Shown here in pieces: positions 53,645-62,212 of a stretch of 64,000 nt of DNA. The notes beneath the pieces were generated by a model. The model did not search any database. It was not told the origin of the DNA and worked only from the letters and a program-made list of their open reading frames with translations. Location: the NCBI GenBank assembly GCA_016710785.1, contig JADJUE010000003.1, positions 496,001-560,000 of the forward strand. Reading direction: 5' to 3'. This DNA comes from Candidatus Epilinea brevis. GTDB lineage: Bacteria; Chloroflexota; Anaerolineae; Epilineales; Epilineaceae. Position 1 is the first letter of the stretch; the number at the start of each line of letters is the position of its first letter. A program made the position numbers and the translations under genes.

Positions 53645-54226
53645 TCAGGCGCCCTTGGGTTTTCCCTGGATGCGCGTGCCGGTCTCGACGACGAGGTTCG
53701 CGCCCTTGAGCGCTGGACTTGTCAGATCCAGGAGACCCTCTTCATCGGTGCGCGCCACCTCGTTCCCCGAACTGTCCACGGCCCGGATCAGGAAGCGGTC
53801 CAGGTTTCGAGGCGCCGGGCCGGCTCGGTAATCACCGATCCGGGAGAACTGCGAGCCATGGCAAGGACAGATGAACTTGTTCTGGTCCTGCTTCCAACCG
53901 TAGATGCAGCCCAGATGCGTGCAAACCTTGTAGATGGCGCGAGCCACCTTCTTGCCCTTGCCGTCCTCGTCATCGACAATCCACCAGAACTTGGACCGGT
54001 TGAAGCCCAAGGGATCAGCCTTGAGGCCCGGCAAGGCCTCCCAGGATCCGATGGGCACCGGCCCGCCGAACTCGCCCGGAGCCAGGCGGGGGTAGCTGAA
54101 CAGATAGGTGACCACCGCCAACTCTGCTGTCAGAACCCCGATCGAAGCCAACCAGGCATAGTTAAGGAACTCTCGCCTGGTGATGTCGCTGCCACCGATG
54201 GCAACGGCCTCCGTATTGACCGCCAT
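53645..54226 (-). CDS. Rieske iron-sulphur protein
   Basis: The 193-residue subunit carries the 2Fe-2S cluster boxes CTHLGC and CPCHGS. The N-terminus has 'DITRREFLNYAWLASIGV', a twin-arginine-type signal anchor, so the folded protein is inserted by Tat. GGAGGT stands 5 bases before the ATG. It heads the Rieske-cytochrome b-cytochrome c operon on the minus strand. Confidence 0.95.
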   Translation of the reverse strand: MAVNTEAVAIGGSDITRREFLNYAWLASIGVLTAELAVVTYLFSYPRLAPGEFGGPVPIGSWEALPGLKADPLGFNRSKFWWIVDDEDGKGKKVARAIYKVCTHLGCIYGWKQDQNKFICPCHGSQFSRIGDYRAGPAPRNLDRFLIRAVDSSGNEVARTDEEGLLDLTSPALKGANLVVETGTRIQGKPKGA

Positions 54227-54560
54227 GTCGTACCTCCCCTACTCAGCTGCGCGGCATGACGAAGCCCTCACGGAGCTTGCGCCGCGTCGGGCATTATAGA
54301 AAGCCTGACCGGCGTTGCAAGGCTGGAAGGTCCACCGCAGTCCGCTGCTACCTCAGGAATGACCCCTGTTCCCTTGCGCATCGGCCATCGAAGGATGAAC
54401 CCGCTTCCTTGTGACATCGGCCCTTATTTCGCGGTATGGTCTGCCTCGGGGACACCACATGCGGTTTTCCGCCCCTCCGGCGACCGCAAGCCGCCGACTG
54501 CCTGGGTCTCGGGTTTCTGGTCCGAATCACCTGGAACGTAGGACCAGATTTGGACGTCCT
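54227..54560. other. Intergenic region upstream of the cytochrome operon
   Basis: Apart from the promoter listed separately, this 334-base stretch shows no convincing gene. Short frames on both strands look like shadows. The region also contains the end of the rmlB transcript; no clear terminator hairpin was seen. Confidence 0.55.
54293..54320 (-). promoter_or_regulatory. Promoter of the Rieske/cytochrome operon
   Basis: On the minus strand TTGCAA, 16 bases, then a perfect TATAAT (54298-54293). It leaves a leader of about 60 bases with GGAGGT near the start codon. Confidence 0.6.
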
Positions 54561-55589
54561 TCAGCTCGAATGGGCATCGGCCAGCCGATGCCCATACATC
54601 TTTTCGTAATAGGCCCGGAATTCGCCGCTCTTGATGGGCTCCCACCACCAACGGTTCTCCACGTACCACTGCACGGTCTTCCGAATGGCGTCCTGTGGGC
54701 TGTGCCGGGGCTGCCAGCCCAAGGCGCGCATCTTGGCGTTGTCGATGCTGTAGCGCCGATCATGGCCCGGGCGGTCGGCCACATGCCGGATCAGGGAACG
54801 CGGCTTGCCCAGGGAGTCCAGGATCAGTTGGACCATCTCCAGGTTGGGTATGGAGGTGCCGGTACCCACGTTGTAGACCTCGCCCGGCCGGCCTTCACGC
54901 AGCACCAGGTCAATCGCCTCGCAATGGTCGCCCACCCACTGATAGTCGCGCTCCTGCAGACCGTCACCGTAGACCGGCAGCGGCTGGTCCTCCATGGCGT
55001 TGGTGGTGAACAGCGGCAGCACCTTCTCCGGATACTGGTAGGGGCCGATGTTGTTGGATCCGCGGGTGATCGTGGTGTACAGGCCGTAGGTGACGTGGTA
55101 GGCATTGACCAGCAGGTCGCCGCCGGTCTTGGAGGCGGCGTAAGGCGAGCGAGGGACCAGCGGATCGGATTCCGTGGAATCTCCCTCGGCCACGTGGCCG
55201 TACACCTCGTCCGTCGAGACCTGGTGGTAGCGCAGACCCCGGTCACGGGCTGCCTCCAAGAGGGTGTAGGTACCCACCACGTCGGTATGGATGAAGGAGC
55301 CCGGCTCGTCGATGGAGCGGTCCACATGGGTCTCGGCCGCGAAGTTGACGATGGTGTCCACCCCGTGGGCTTCGATGGTTCGTTCGACCGCCGCCCTGTC
55401 GCAGATGTCGGCATGAACGAAGGTGTAGCGCGGATCGGCATCGAGTCCGCGCAGGTTGTCCAGGTTGCCAGCGTAGGTCAGCTTGTCAAAAACCACCACC
55501 TTGTCCTCGGCATGCGAGGCCAGCACGTGGTGAACGTAGTTGGCGCCGATGAAACCAGCGCCGCCGGTGACGAGTAGGGTGCGTCCCAA
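54561..55589 (-). CDS. rmlB: dTDP-glucose 4,6-dehydratase
   Basis: RmlB makes dTDP-4-keto-6-deoxyglucose, the second step to dTDP-rhamnose and related sugars. NAD motif VTGGAGFIGANYV, 'STDEVYGHVAEGD' and the Tyr-x3-Lys in SPYAASKTGGDLLV are all present, and the 342-residue length is normal. The start is a TTG with a perfect AGGAGG upstream. The gene follows a long-form rmlA, and no rmlC or rmlD is in the window. Confidence 0.94.
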   Translation of the reverse strand: MGRTLLVTGGAGFIGANYVHHVLASHAEDKVVVFDKLTYAGNLDNLRGLDADPRYTFVHADICDRAAVERTIEAHGVDTIVNFAAETHVDRSIDEPGSFIHTDVVGTYTLLEAARDRGLRYHQVSTDEVYGHVAEGDSTESDPLVPRSPYAASKTGGDLLVNAYHVTYGLYTTITRGSNNIGPYQYPEKVLPLFTTNAMEDQPLPVYGDGLQERDYQWVGDHCEAIDLVLREGRPGEVYNVGTGTSIPNLEMVQLILDSLGKPRSLIRHVADRPGHDRRYSIDNAKMRALGWQPRHSPQDAIRKTVQWYVENRWWWEPIKSGEFRAYYEKMYGHRLADAHSS

Positions 55590-55680
55590 CGGATCCTCCT
55601 TGGCCTGTCAGCGGCCGTTGCGGGGGGCGTGTCGAGGCGTGGGCCTTGCGCGCGATGGGTTTCACGCGGGGTCCGTTCGC

Positions 55681-56748
55681 TCAGAGCAGCCCCACCTCAC
55701 TGTAGTCGCCCAAAGCCAGCTTATGCGCCGAGGGCTTGATGGGAGAACGGGTCAGTTTGACGTTGCGGCCGATCAGACTGTCGGCGATGCGGTTGGGGAT
55801 GCCGACGATCTCCGAATGCTCCAGGACGATGGAGTGCTCGATTTCGCTGTCTTCGATCACCACATCGTGGTAGATGGAGGTGAAAGGACCGATGTAGCTG
55901 TTGACCACGCGGGTGCCTCGGCCGATGATGGCCGGTCCGCGGACGACACTGTTGATCACCTCGGCGCCGGACTCCACCGTCACCCGCTTGTCGACCCGGC
56001 TCTGCCGGTCGATGAAGCCCTCCACGCGGTGCTCCAGTTCCTCGAGCACGTGGTCGTTGGCGTCTAGCATGTCGATGGGCTTGCCGGTATCGATCCACCA
56101 GCCGCGATGCACATAGGGATGGACGGCGTAGCCGTTCTCCACCAGCCACTGGATGGCGTCGGTGATCTCCAGTTCGCCCCGCCAACTGGGCTTGATGGCT
56201 TCGCAGGCTTCGTGGATGTGGTGGTCGAACATGTAGATGCCCACCAAGGCCAGATTGGACTGCGGTTCGCGGGGCTTCTCCACCAGGCGCAGGATCTGGC
56301 CTTCGGGGCTCAACTCGGCCACGCCGTAATGCTGGGGTTCCTCCACCTCGGTCAGCACGATCTGGGAGTTCCAGTCGCTGGTCCCGAATTGGCGGATCAG
56401 GTCATTGATACCGCCTTGGATGACGTTGTCGCCCAGGAACATCACGAAGCGATCGTTGCCCAGGAAGTCACGGCTGATCTTGACCGCATGCGCCAGACCC
56501 ATGGGCGCATCCTGGGGGATGTAGGTGAGGTTCACACCCCAACGCTCGCCATTGCCGAGGGCCTCGCGGATCTCCGGACCCGTGTCCCCGGTCACGATGC
56601 CGATGTCCTCGATGCCGGCATCGCGGATGGCCTCGATCACCCGGACCAGGACCGGCTTGTTGGCCACGGGGATGAGTTGCTTGGCCCGGGTGTAGGTCAG
56701 CGGATAGAGCCGCGTTCCCTTGCCGCCCGAGAGGATGAGGCCTTTCAT
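55681..56748 (-). CDS. rmlA: Glucose-1-phosphate thymidylyltransferase, long form with left-handed helix
   Basis: This enzyme makes dTDP-glucose. The nucleotidyltransferase motif is LSGGKGTRLYPLTYTRAKQL, the metal Asp is in MFLGDNVIQGG, and 'GELEITDAIQWLVENGYAVH' follows. At 355 residues it belongs to the longer type with C-terminal hexapeptide repeats ('SVVRGPAIIGRGTRVVNS'), like StrD and archaeal RmlA. It is encoded just upstream of rmlB on the same strand, inside an exopolysaccharide cluster. Confidence 0.92.
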   Translation of the reverse strand: MKGLILSGGKGTRLYPLTYTRAKQLIPVANKPVLVRVIEAIRDAGIEDIGIVTGDTGPEIREALGNGERWGVNLTYIPQDAPMGLAHAVKISRDFLGNDRFVMFLGDNVIQGGINDLIRQFGTSDWNSQIVLTEVEEPQHYGVAELSPEGQILRLVEKPREPQSNLALVGIYMFDHHIHEACEAIKPSWRGELEITDAIQWLVENGYAVHPYVHRGWWIDTGKPIDMLDANDHVLEELEHRVEGFIDRQSRVDKRVTVESGAEVINSVVRGPAIIGRGTRVVNSYIGPFTSIYHDVVIEDSEIEHSIVLEHSEIVGIPNRIADSLIGRNVKLTRSPIKPSAHKLALGDYSEVGLL

Positions 56749-56851
56749 GGGCTGTCTTCCCTTCCTGCATGGGGTGAAGCATCGATAAGGGCGCCAGCTG
56801 CGCCGGAAGCCTGGTGTTGCGCGCTGCCAGTCATTGAAGCTACCGGCGGAC

Positions 56852-57505
56852 CTAACGGTATGCGCCGTAGGCGGCGCTATCCGGCTCGACCTCGGTCAAC
56901 ACCACGCCCAGAAGCGTAGCCCCCACCTTGGCCAAGGTCTCTTTGGCCTGCACCGCATGGTCGCGGCGGCTCCGTCCGGCGGCCAGCACCAGCAGCACGC
57001 CGTCCACCTGCTGCGCCAGGACAGCCGCATCGCTCACCGCCACCAGCGGCGGCGCGTCGATGATGACCAGGTCCGCTCGCGCCGCCAGGTCCGTGAGGAG
57101 GGCCCGCATGCGCCGCGAAGCCAGGAGCTCGGCAGGGTTGGGCGGCAAGGGTCCGCTGGTCAGGATGAACAGACCGGGCACAGCCGTGGGCTGCAGCGGA
57201 GGCCCGCCAGGGAGATCGGCCACCAACGCATCGGTCAGACCGCGCGTGTTTTCCAAGCCGAATCGCTCGTGTTGGGCCGGCCGCCGGAGGTCGGCGTCGA
57301 CCAGGATCACGCGCTGATCGGCCTGTGCGCTGACCACCGCCAGATTGGCCGCCACCTCCGCCTTGTCGGCGTCCGGCGCCGGCGAGGTCACGAGCAAGGT
57401 GTGCAGGGGCTCGTCCGGCCGTGCGAAGGCCAGATTGGCCCTGAGGCTGCGGTAGGCCTCAGAAACGGGTGAACGTGGATCGGTCAAGGTGATGATGTCG
57501 GGCAT
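56852..57505 (-). CDS. CpsD/CapB-like tyrosine-kinase ATPase with degenerate P-loop
   Basis: The 217-residue protein belongs to the bacterial tyrosine kinases that control polysaccharide export. Walker A' is intact (RVILVDADLRRP) and Walker B is DLVIIDAPPLV. The P-loop, however, reads 'TSPAPDADKAEVAANLA', where the family has GxGKST: the Lys remains but Gly and Ser/Thr are lost. The C-terminal Tyr cluster is reduced to 'AAYGAYR'. Activity is therefore doubtful, and a regulatory pseudokinase is possible. It follows the chain-length protein genes. Confidence 0.85.
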   Translation of the reverse strand: MPDIITLTDPRSPVSEAYRSLRANLAFARPDEPLHTLLVTSPAPDADKAEVAANLAVVSAQADQRVILVDADLRRPAQHERFGLENTRGLTDALVADLPGGPPLQPTAVPGLFILTSGPLPPNPAELLASRRMRALLTDLAARADLVIIDAPPLVAVSDAAVLAQQVDGVLLVLAAGRSRRDHAVQAKETLAKVGATLLGVVLTEVEPDSAAYGAYR

Positions 57506-57516
57506 TCGGTCGTTCC

Positions 57517-58905
57517 TTATGCTGGCGGGATGCTGCCCAGAACCGGCGCGCCCGCGGCCTCTGCCGCGTCCGCGAGGCCGAGGACCAGTCCGTCCTTGAG
57601 CCGACGCTTGATCCAGAGGAGGGCCAATCCCGTGACCAGGCCGAGGGACGCGCCGGCCAGAGCGTTAACCAGCGGCTTGGGGGACCACAGCATGATCGGG
57701 ATGGCGCTGTCCCGGAGCCGCACCACCGTGCGGTCGCGCTGGTCGCGCACCAGGTCGGCCACCCGGTGCTGCTCGATGAAGACCTCCGCCCAGGTTCGCG
57801 CGATGGCGCGAGCCAACTCCTGGTCGGGATGGAAGACATCGATCCGTAACTCGAAGAGCCCCGTGTCCTCCGCCACGTTGAGCCGGCGCGATTCAAGCAG
57901 ATCCGCCTCGCGCAGGTCCAGCTGGAGGCGCTCGTTGACCTCGCGCGCCATGCGGTAGGTGCGGATGTCCTCCTTGAAGCCGCGCATCGTCTCCCGAACG
58001 GCCATGGCATTGCCCCAGTTGCTGCCGATGGCCGGTTCCAGGGCCACCCGCGCCCGCGCCCGATAATGCGGCGTCTGCGCGCGGCTGAAGCCATAGGCGG
58101 CCACCGCACCCAGCAGCGCCAGCGACAGAGGCCACAGCGCCGCGCGCGCCACACTCGTGACGGCCGGCCACAGGTCCGCCAGCGAACGGCGGATGGCGCC
58201 CGGCCCGCGCGGCCGGCCGGGCCGGGGTGGTATCTCTCCCAGCACCGACAGCCCCAGATCGAGCTCGGTCTCCCGGCGGCCGCGGAGCACCGCCTGCTCC
58301 ACGTACTCCAGCAGCAGCATGATCACCGTCCCCAACGCCAGGCCGGCGACCACCCCCAGGGCGGTGAGCAGTTTGCGTCGCGGAGCGACCTGCTGGTGGC
58401 TGCTGTCGTCGCGGATGACGGGTTGCACGCGCTCCTCCAACTGCAGTTGGAGGTTGGCCTTCCGGCGGCGGTCGACGTAGGTCTCTGCCCATTGCAGGCT
58501 GACGGCCTCGGCCACGGCAGGGTCGCTGTGGCGAACCTTTACCTGCAGTTCGTAGACATTGATGTCGGCGCTGGCTCCGATCCGGCCGCGGTCCAGCAGT
58601 TCGTGCAGCGCGCCCTCTTCCAGGCCGTGATCGGCCAACCAGTCCCGGCCCAGGCGCGCCTCGGTGGCGGCAGCCATGTCGTGGGTGCGCAGATCCTCGA
58701 CGTTGCTGGCCAGAAGTTCCTTGGTGGCCTGGGTCTGGGCGAAATCACTGGGCCGCGACAACTCCAAGCGGACGCGCGTCAGGCCCTCATACATCGGAGT
58801 CTGGGTCTGGGCAAAGGCCAAGGCCCCGGCCGCGCCGAGCATGCCGAGCACGAGCGGGATCCAGCCGCGCGCCAGGAGCATGCGAGCAAATGCGCTAAGG
58901 TCCAC
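57517..58905 (-). CDS. Polysaccharide chain-length determinant protein with two tandem Wzz domains
   Basis: About 460 residues. Two similar halves each have a membrane helix, a periplasmic part and a second helix: helix pairs near 15-35 and 180-200, then near 255-275 and 410-430 ('LSLALLGAVAAYGFSRAQTP' begins the second half). Sentences such as 'YEGLTRVRLELSRPSDFAQT' and 'YRARARVALEPAIGSNWGN' align with each other. It should control glycan length together with the kinase-like partner. All starts are GTG: 58905 begins at the family's usual 'DLSAFARMLL', with alternatives at 58923 and 58995. A TACAAT lies 8 bases before 58905. Confidence 0.82.
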   Translation of the reverse strand: MDLSAFARMLLARGWIPLVLGMLGAAGALAFAQTQTPMYEGLTRVRLELSRPSDFAQTQATKELLASNVEDLRTHDMAAATEARLGRDWLADHGLEEGALHELLDRGRIGASADINVYELQVKVRHSDPAVAEAVSLQWAETYVDRRRKANLQLQLEERVQPVIRDDSSHQQVAPRRKLLTALGVVAGLALGTVIMLLLEYVEQAVLRGRRETELDLGLSVLGEIPPRPGRPRGPGAIRRSLADLWPAVTSVARAALWPLSLALLGAVAAYGFSRAQTPHYRARARVALEPAIGSNWGNAMAVRETMRGFKEDIRTYRMAREVNERLQLDLREADLLESRRLNVAEDTGLFELRIDVFHPDQELARAIARTWAEVFIEQHRVADLVRDQRDRTVVRLRDSAIPIMLWSPKPLVNALAGASLGLVTGLALLWIKRRLKDGLVLGLADAAEAAGAPVLGSIPPA

Positions 58906-59022
58906 AGTGGGCGATTGTATCACGCGCGCACCGGCTGGCCCAATGGCGGGTCGCCATCCGCGGAGGCTCGGCGCTGCGCATCGGGAAGATGACACAGCCT
59001 CGACGGCCGGCGCCGCGCGGCC

Positions 59023-59748
59023 CTAGCGACGACGCGGAATGCTGCCCAGGAGCCCGACGCCCAACAGGGAGCGGATGGCCGCGGCATCATGGATGCGGCG
59101 GTCAAGCCCCTCCCGAAGCGCGGCTACGCCCAGGGCGACCAGGAAGGCCAGGGCCAGGCGCAGCGGCAGGTCCAGCCTCTGACGAAGGCCGACCGGTTGC
59201 CGCGACGGCTGCTCCGGCGCGTCGATCAGGGTCAGCTCCACCGAATCCTCGCCGAGACGCGCGAACCAACTCCCCCCGTTCTCGCGCAGCTCCAACGCCA
59301 CAGCAGCAGCGATAGCCAGTATCTGGTCCTGAACCGTCGCCACCTGCGCCACGGTCGCCTCGCCCGGCAAGCTGCGCGATACCGTCAACTCGAGGATGCG
59401 GTGCTTGTCCTCGGCCGAGAGATCACCGGCAATCTCGCCCGGACGGGTTGCCATTCCCGCCGGCAACCGTTTTGACACAGCCAGCGCGAACTGGTCGCGT
59501 CCGACCATCCGGGCCAGATCGTCCACCAGAGCCTCACCGATCTTGGCCGCGGTACCCTCATCGCTGCCTTCCAGGAGGGCCGAACGGGGAATGTCGACAG
59601 CGAAGGCCAACTGGGTCCGGTACAGCACGGGCGGCGGGGTAGCCGTGGCTAGAGAAAACAGTCCCACAGCCAGGGGCAGGGCGAGGACCGTCTTCCAACG
59701 ACGGCGGAGCACGGCGACGAGCAGCCGCAATTCGATGCCTTCGTTCAC
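59023..59748 (-). CDS. Wzz-type chain-length determinant protein
   Basis: A 241-residue membrane protein with an N-terminal helix ('TVLALPLAVGLFSLATATPP') and a C-terminal helix ('LALAFLVALGVAALREGLD') framing a periplasmic domain, the layout of Wzz proteins. It lies upstream of the double-domain Wzz gene and overlaps the end of the GT4 gene by four bases. It probably helps set polymer length. Confidence 0.82.
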   Translation of the reverse strand: MNEGIELRLLVAVLRRRWKTVLALPLAVGLFSLATATPPPVLYRTQLAFAVDIPRSALLEGSDEGTAAKIGEALVDDLARMVGRDQFALAVSKRLPAGMATRPGEIAGDLSAEDKHRILELTVSRSLPGEATVAQVATVQDQILAIAAAVALELRENGGSWFARLGEDSVELTLIDAPEQPSRQPVGLRQRLDLPLRLALAFLVALGVAALREGLDRRIHDAAAIRSLLGVGLLGSIPRRR

Positions 59749-60878
59749 AGGACTCCCCCTCGTTTGCCACGGCGCAGGGCCTCAACCAGGAAGGCCTTGA
59801 GGCTGTTAGCGAATGGCTCGGTGCCGAAGCGTGCCGCATGCGTCCGGATCCGCTCGGGTTGCCAGTTCACATGATCGGCGGCGAGGACGGCCTGGGCCAG
59901 GGCCGCCGGATCCGCCGCGTCGAAGAAGAGCCCGGTCTCGGCTTCGCGCAGGGTGTCGAGGACCCCGCCGGCACGGCGGGCGATCACCGGTCTTCCCGCG
60001 GCCATGGCTTCCACGGGGGCCAGGCCAAAGTCCTCGACACCGGGCCAGATCAGGGCGCGGCAGCTGTAGAGCAGCCGGTCCACCTCGACTTGCGGCAGCC
60101 GACCGCGGAACTCGATGGTGGGGCCTGCCATGGCCTGCAGTCGCGCCCGATCCCGCCCTTCGCCGACCACGATCAGTCGCCGGCCCAGTTGGTTGAAGGC
60201 TTGGACCGCCAGATCGATGCGCTTGTAGGGCGCCAAGCGGGCCAGCACGAGGTAATGGTCCTCAGGCGCGACCGGCGGGGGCCGGAAGCGCTCCAGATCC
60301 GTCGGGGGAAAAATGACGGTGCTGCGGCGTCCGTAGCTTTGTTGGATCCGTTCCTGCACCAACGAGGAGATGGCGACAAAGTGGTCGACACCGTCGGCGG
60401 CCCGGAGATCCCAGCGCCGCAGCCAGGGCAGGATGGCCTTCAACGCCCACTTGGCGCCCGGCGGCACCCGCTCGTGCTCCAGGTAGGCCTCCGGTTCCCA
60501 GACATACCGCGTCGGCGTGAGGCAGTAGCAGACATGAACCGCCTTGCCGGTGCGCACACCATGGCAGAAGCCGCTCTTGTTGGACAAGACCAGGTGCGCT
60601 TCCGGCAAGCGACGGCTCCCCCAATCCAGCGGAAACAGCGGTAGGTAACGCTGATGGTGGGCATGAATGCCTGGCAGGCGATCCATCCAGCTGGGCCTGA
60701 GATCGCGGCCGGCCAGCCGCGGCTGGCACCGCCGGTCGACGATGGTGGTGTACACCGGCGCGTGCGGAAAGAGGTCACAGAGCATCTCCAGGACGACTTC
60801 GGCGCCACCGTGCTGGTTGAGCCAGTCATGAACCAGAAGCGTGCGCGTGACGGCTAGATCTCCCATCTTGGATCGCAT
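59745..60878 (-). CDS. GT4-family glycosyltransferase (WbaZ-like)
   Basis: A retaining glycosyltransferase of about 377 residues. The N-terminal domain opens with 'LLVHDWLNQHGGAEVVLE' and the C-terminal domain has the nucleotide-sugar site 'YLVLARLAPYKRIDLAVQAF' and the Glu-containing 'EDFGLAPVEAMAAGRPVI'. It should add a sugar to a lipid-linked glycan in the cytoplasm. The start at 60878 is the first ATG after the recF stop, though 60866 is equally plausible. It overlaps the Wzz gene. Confidence 0.9.
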   Translation of the reverse strand: MRSKMGDLAVTRTLLVHDWLNQHGGAEVVLEMLCDLFPHAPVYTTIVDRRCQPRLAGRDLRPSWMDRLPGIHAHHQRYLPLFPLDWGSRRLPEAHLVLSNKSGFCHGVRTGKAVHVCYCLTPTRYVWEPEAYLEHERVPPGAKWALKAILPWLRRWDLRAADGVDHFVAISSLVQERIQQSYGRRSTVIFPPTDLERFRPPPVAPEDHYLVLARLAPYKRIDLAVQAFNQLGRRLIVVGEGRDRARLQAMAGPTIEFRGRLPQVEVDRLLYSCRALIWPGVEDFGLAPVEAMAAGRPVIARRAGGVLDTLREAETGLFFDAADPAALAQAVLAADHVNWQPERIRTHAARFGTEPFANSLKAFLVEALRRGKRGGVL

Positions 60879-60891
60879 GCAGCTGATTCTA

Positions 60892-62118
60892 TCAGCTACT
60901 AGAGGCCACGTGGGGCCGAACCGCACCGGCCTCCACCACCAGAAGCGTGGCGCGCCGTAGCCAGTCGGTGGGCAGCATCGCCTGGTCGGCTGTGGTCAGA
61001 ATGGTCTGGTCCACATCCTCCAACAGGCTCAACAGGCGCCCCCGACGTCCGGGGTCCAGCTCGGAGAGGACATCGTCCAACAGGACCACCGGCCAGTCAC
61101 CACGACGCTGGGCCATCAGCCGCGCCTCAGCCAGCTTGAGGGCCAGCGCTACCGTGCGCTGCTGCCCCCGCGAGCCGAAGCCACGCATGTCCACACCGCC
61201 TACCATAAAGCTCAGGTCGTCGCGATGCGGTCCGACGGGGGTGACGCCCCGGGCCAGTTGGGCGGGGCGGCTGCGCTCGAGCGCAGCCGCAAAGTCGGCA
61301 GCCAAATCCCGGGAGTGGCCGCCGGCCTCACCCAACGAGGCGCCGTCGGCAAGCACTCCGCCCTTCTCTCCGACAGACGGGTCATTCCAGGACATGTGGT
61401 ACCTCAGCGACAAGGCCCCGCCACCACCGGCCATCCGCTCGTGCAGGTCCACGGCAATGGCCTCCAACTGCGCTGTGGCCTCTAGCCGTCTGGCCAGCAC
61501 CAAGACCCCGTCCTGAATCAGCCGTTCATCCCAGAAGGCCAGTTCGGAAGCCAGCCCGCGTCTCTCTCGGATCAGCCGAAGGAGGTGGTTGCGCTGGGTC
61601 AGGACCTGGTTGTAGCGCGACAGGGCCCGGCAGTAGGTGGAATCCACTTGACAGAGCAACCCGTCAAGGTAGCGCCTCCGCTCGGCCGGAGCGCCGGCGA
61701 CGATCTCCAAGTCCTGGGGCGTGAAGAGCACCACGTTGAACTGCCCCAGAAGATCCATGGCACGGCGGGGCGCCTGGTTCACATGGATACGCTTGATGAG
61801 ACGAGGTCCTTCCGCGTCCGACCCACCTTCTTGCAGGGTACTGAGCAGCTCGATGGTCAGTGGGCCCTCGCGGCGTTCCACCGCGCCCAGAACCCGGCTG
61901 AAGGGCCAAGTCTCATCGCGACCGGCGTTCCAGTAGATCAGTTGCCGGTCCGGCACGCCATGCGGTGCCCGGCTTGTGGCCAGCATGTAGACGGCCTCCA
62001 GGAGGCTGGTCTTGCCCTGCGCATTCTGCCCCGCCAACACCACGGGACCATCCGGCAGGGTCAACGCCAACTGGCGATAGCAGCGGAAATGGGTGAGGGA
62101 CAGCTGACGGAGTCGCAC
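60892..62118 (-). CDS. recF: DNA replication and repair protein RecF
   Basis: RecF loads RecA at gaps and is an SMC-like ATPase. Walker A is AGQNAQGKTSLLEA, the start 'RQLSLTHFRCYRQLALTLPD' is canonical, the signature is 'RGFGSRGQQRTVALALKLAE' and Walker B is 'VVLLDDVLSELDPGRR'. The start is GTG, six bases downstream of a TATAAT, which suggests a leaderless mRNA. It follows dnaN on the same strand, the usual order near bacterial origins. A small hairpin (60881-60897) covers its stop codon. Confidence 0.96.
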   Translation of the reverse strand: MRLRQLSLTHFRCYRQLALTLPDGPVVLAGQNAQGKTSLLEAVYMLATSRAPHGVPDRQLIYWNAGRDETWPFSRVLGAVERREGPLTIELLSTLQEGGSDAEGPRLIKRIHVNQAPRRAMDLLGQFNVVLFTPQDLEIVAGAPAERRRYLDGLLCQVDSTYCRALSRYNQVLTQRNHLLRLIRERRGLASELAFWDERLIQDGVLVLARRLEATAQLEAIAVDLHERMAGGGGALSLRYHMSWNDPSVGEKGGVLADGASLGEAGGHSRDLAADFAAALERSRPAQLARGVTPVGPHRDDLSFMVGGVDMRGFGSRGQQRTVALALKLAEARLMAQRRGDWPVVLLDDVLSELDPGRRGRLLSLLEDVDQTILTTADQAMLPTDWLRRATLLVVEAGAVRPHVASSS

Positions 62119-62124
62119 GTCGGC

Positions 62125-62130
62125 ATTATA
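62125..62130 (-). promoter_or_regulatory. -10 element directly before recF
   Basis: A perfect TATAAT on the minus strand, 6 bases before the GTG at 62118. No clear -35 was found. Confidence 0.4.
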
Positions 62131-62212
62131 GTGGGCAGCACCGGAAGCGCAGTCCCGGCGCGTATGTGTCTTCTGCGGCGCATCGGCACCGGCGCCAGGT
62201 GTTCAACCGAAG

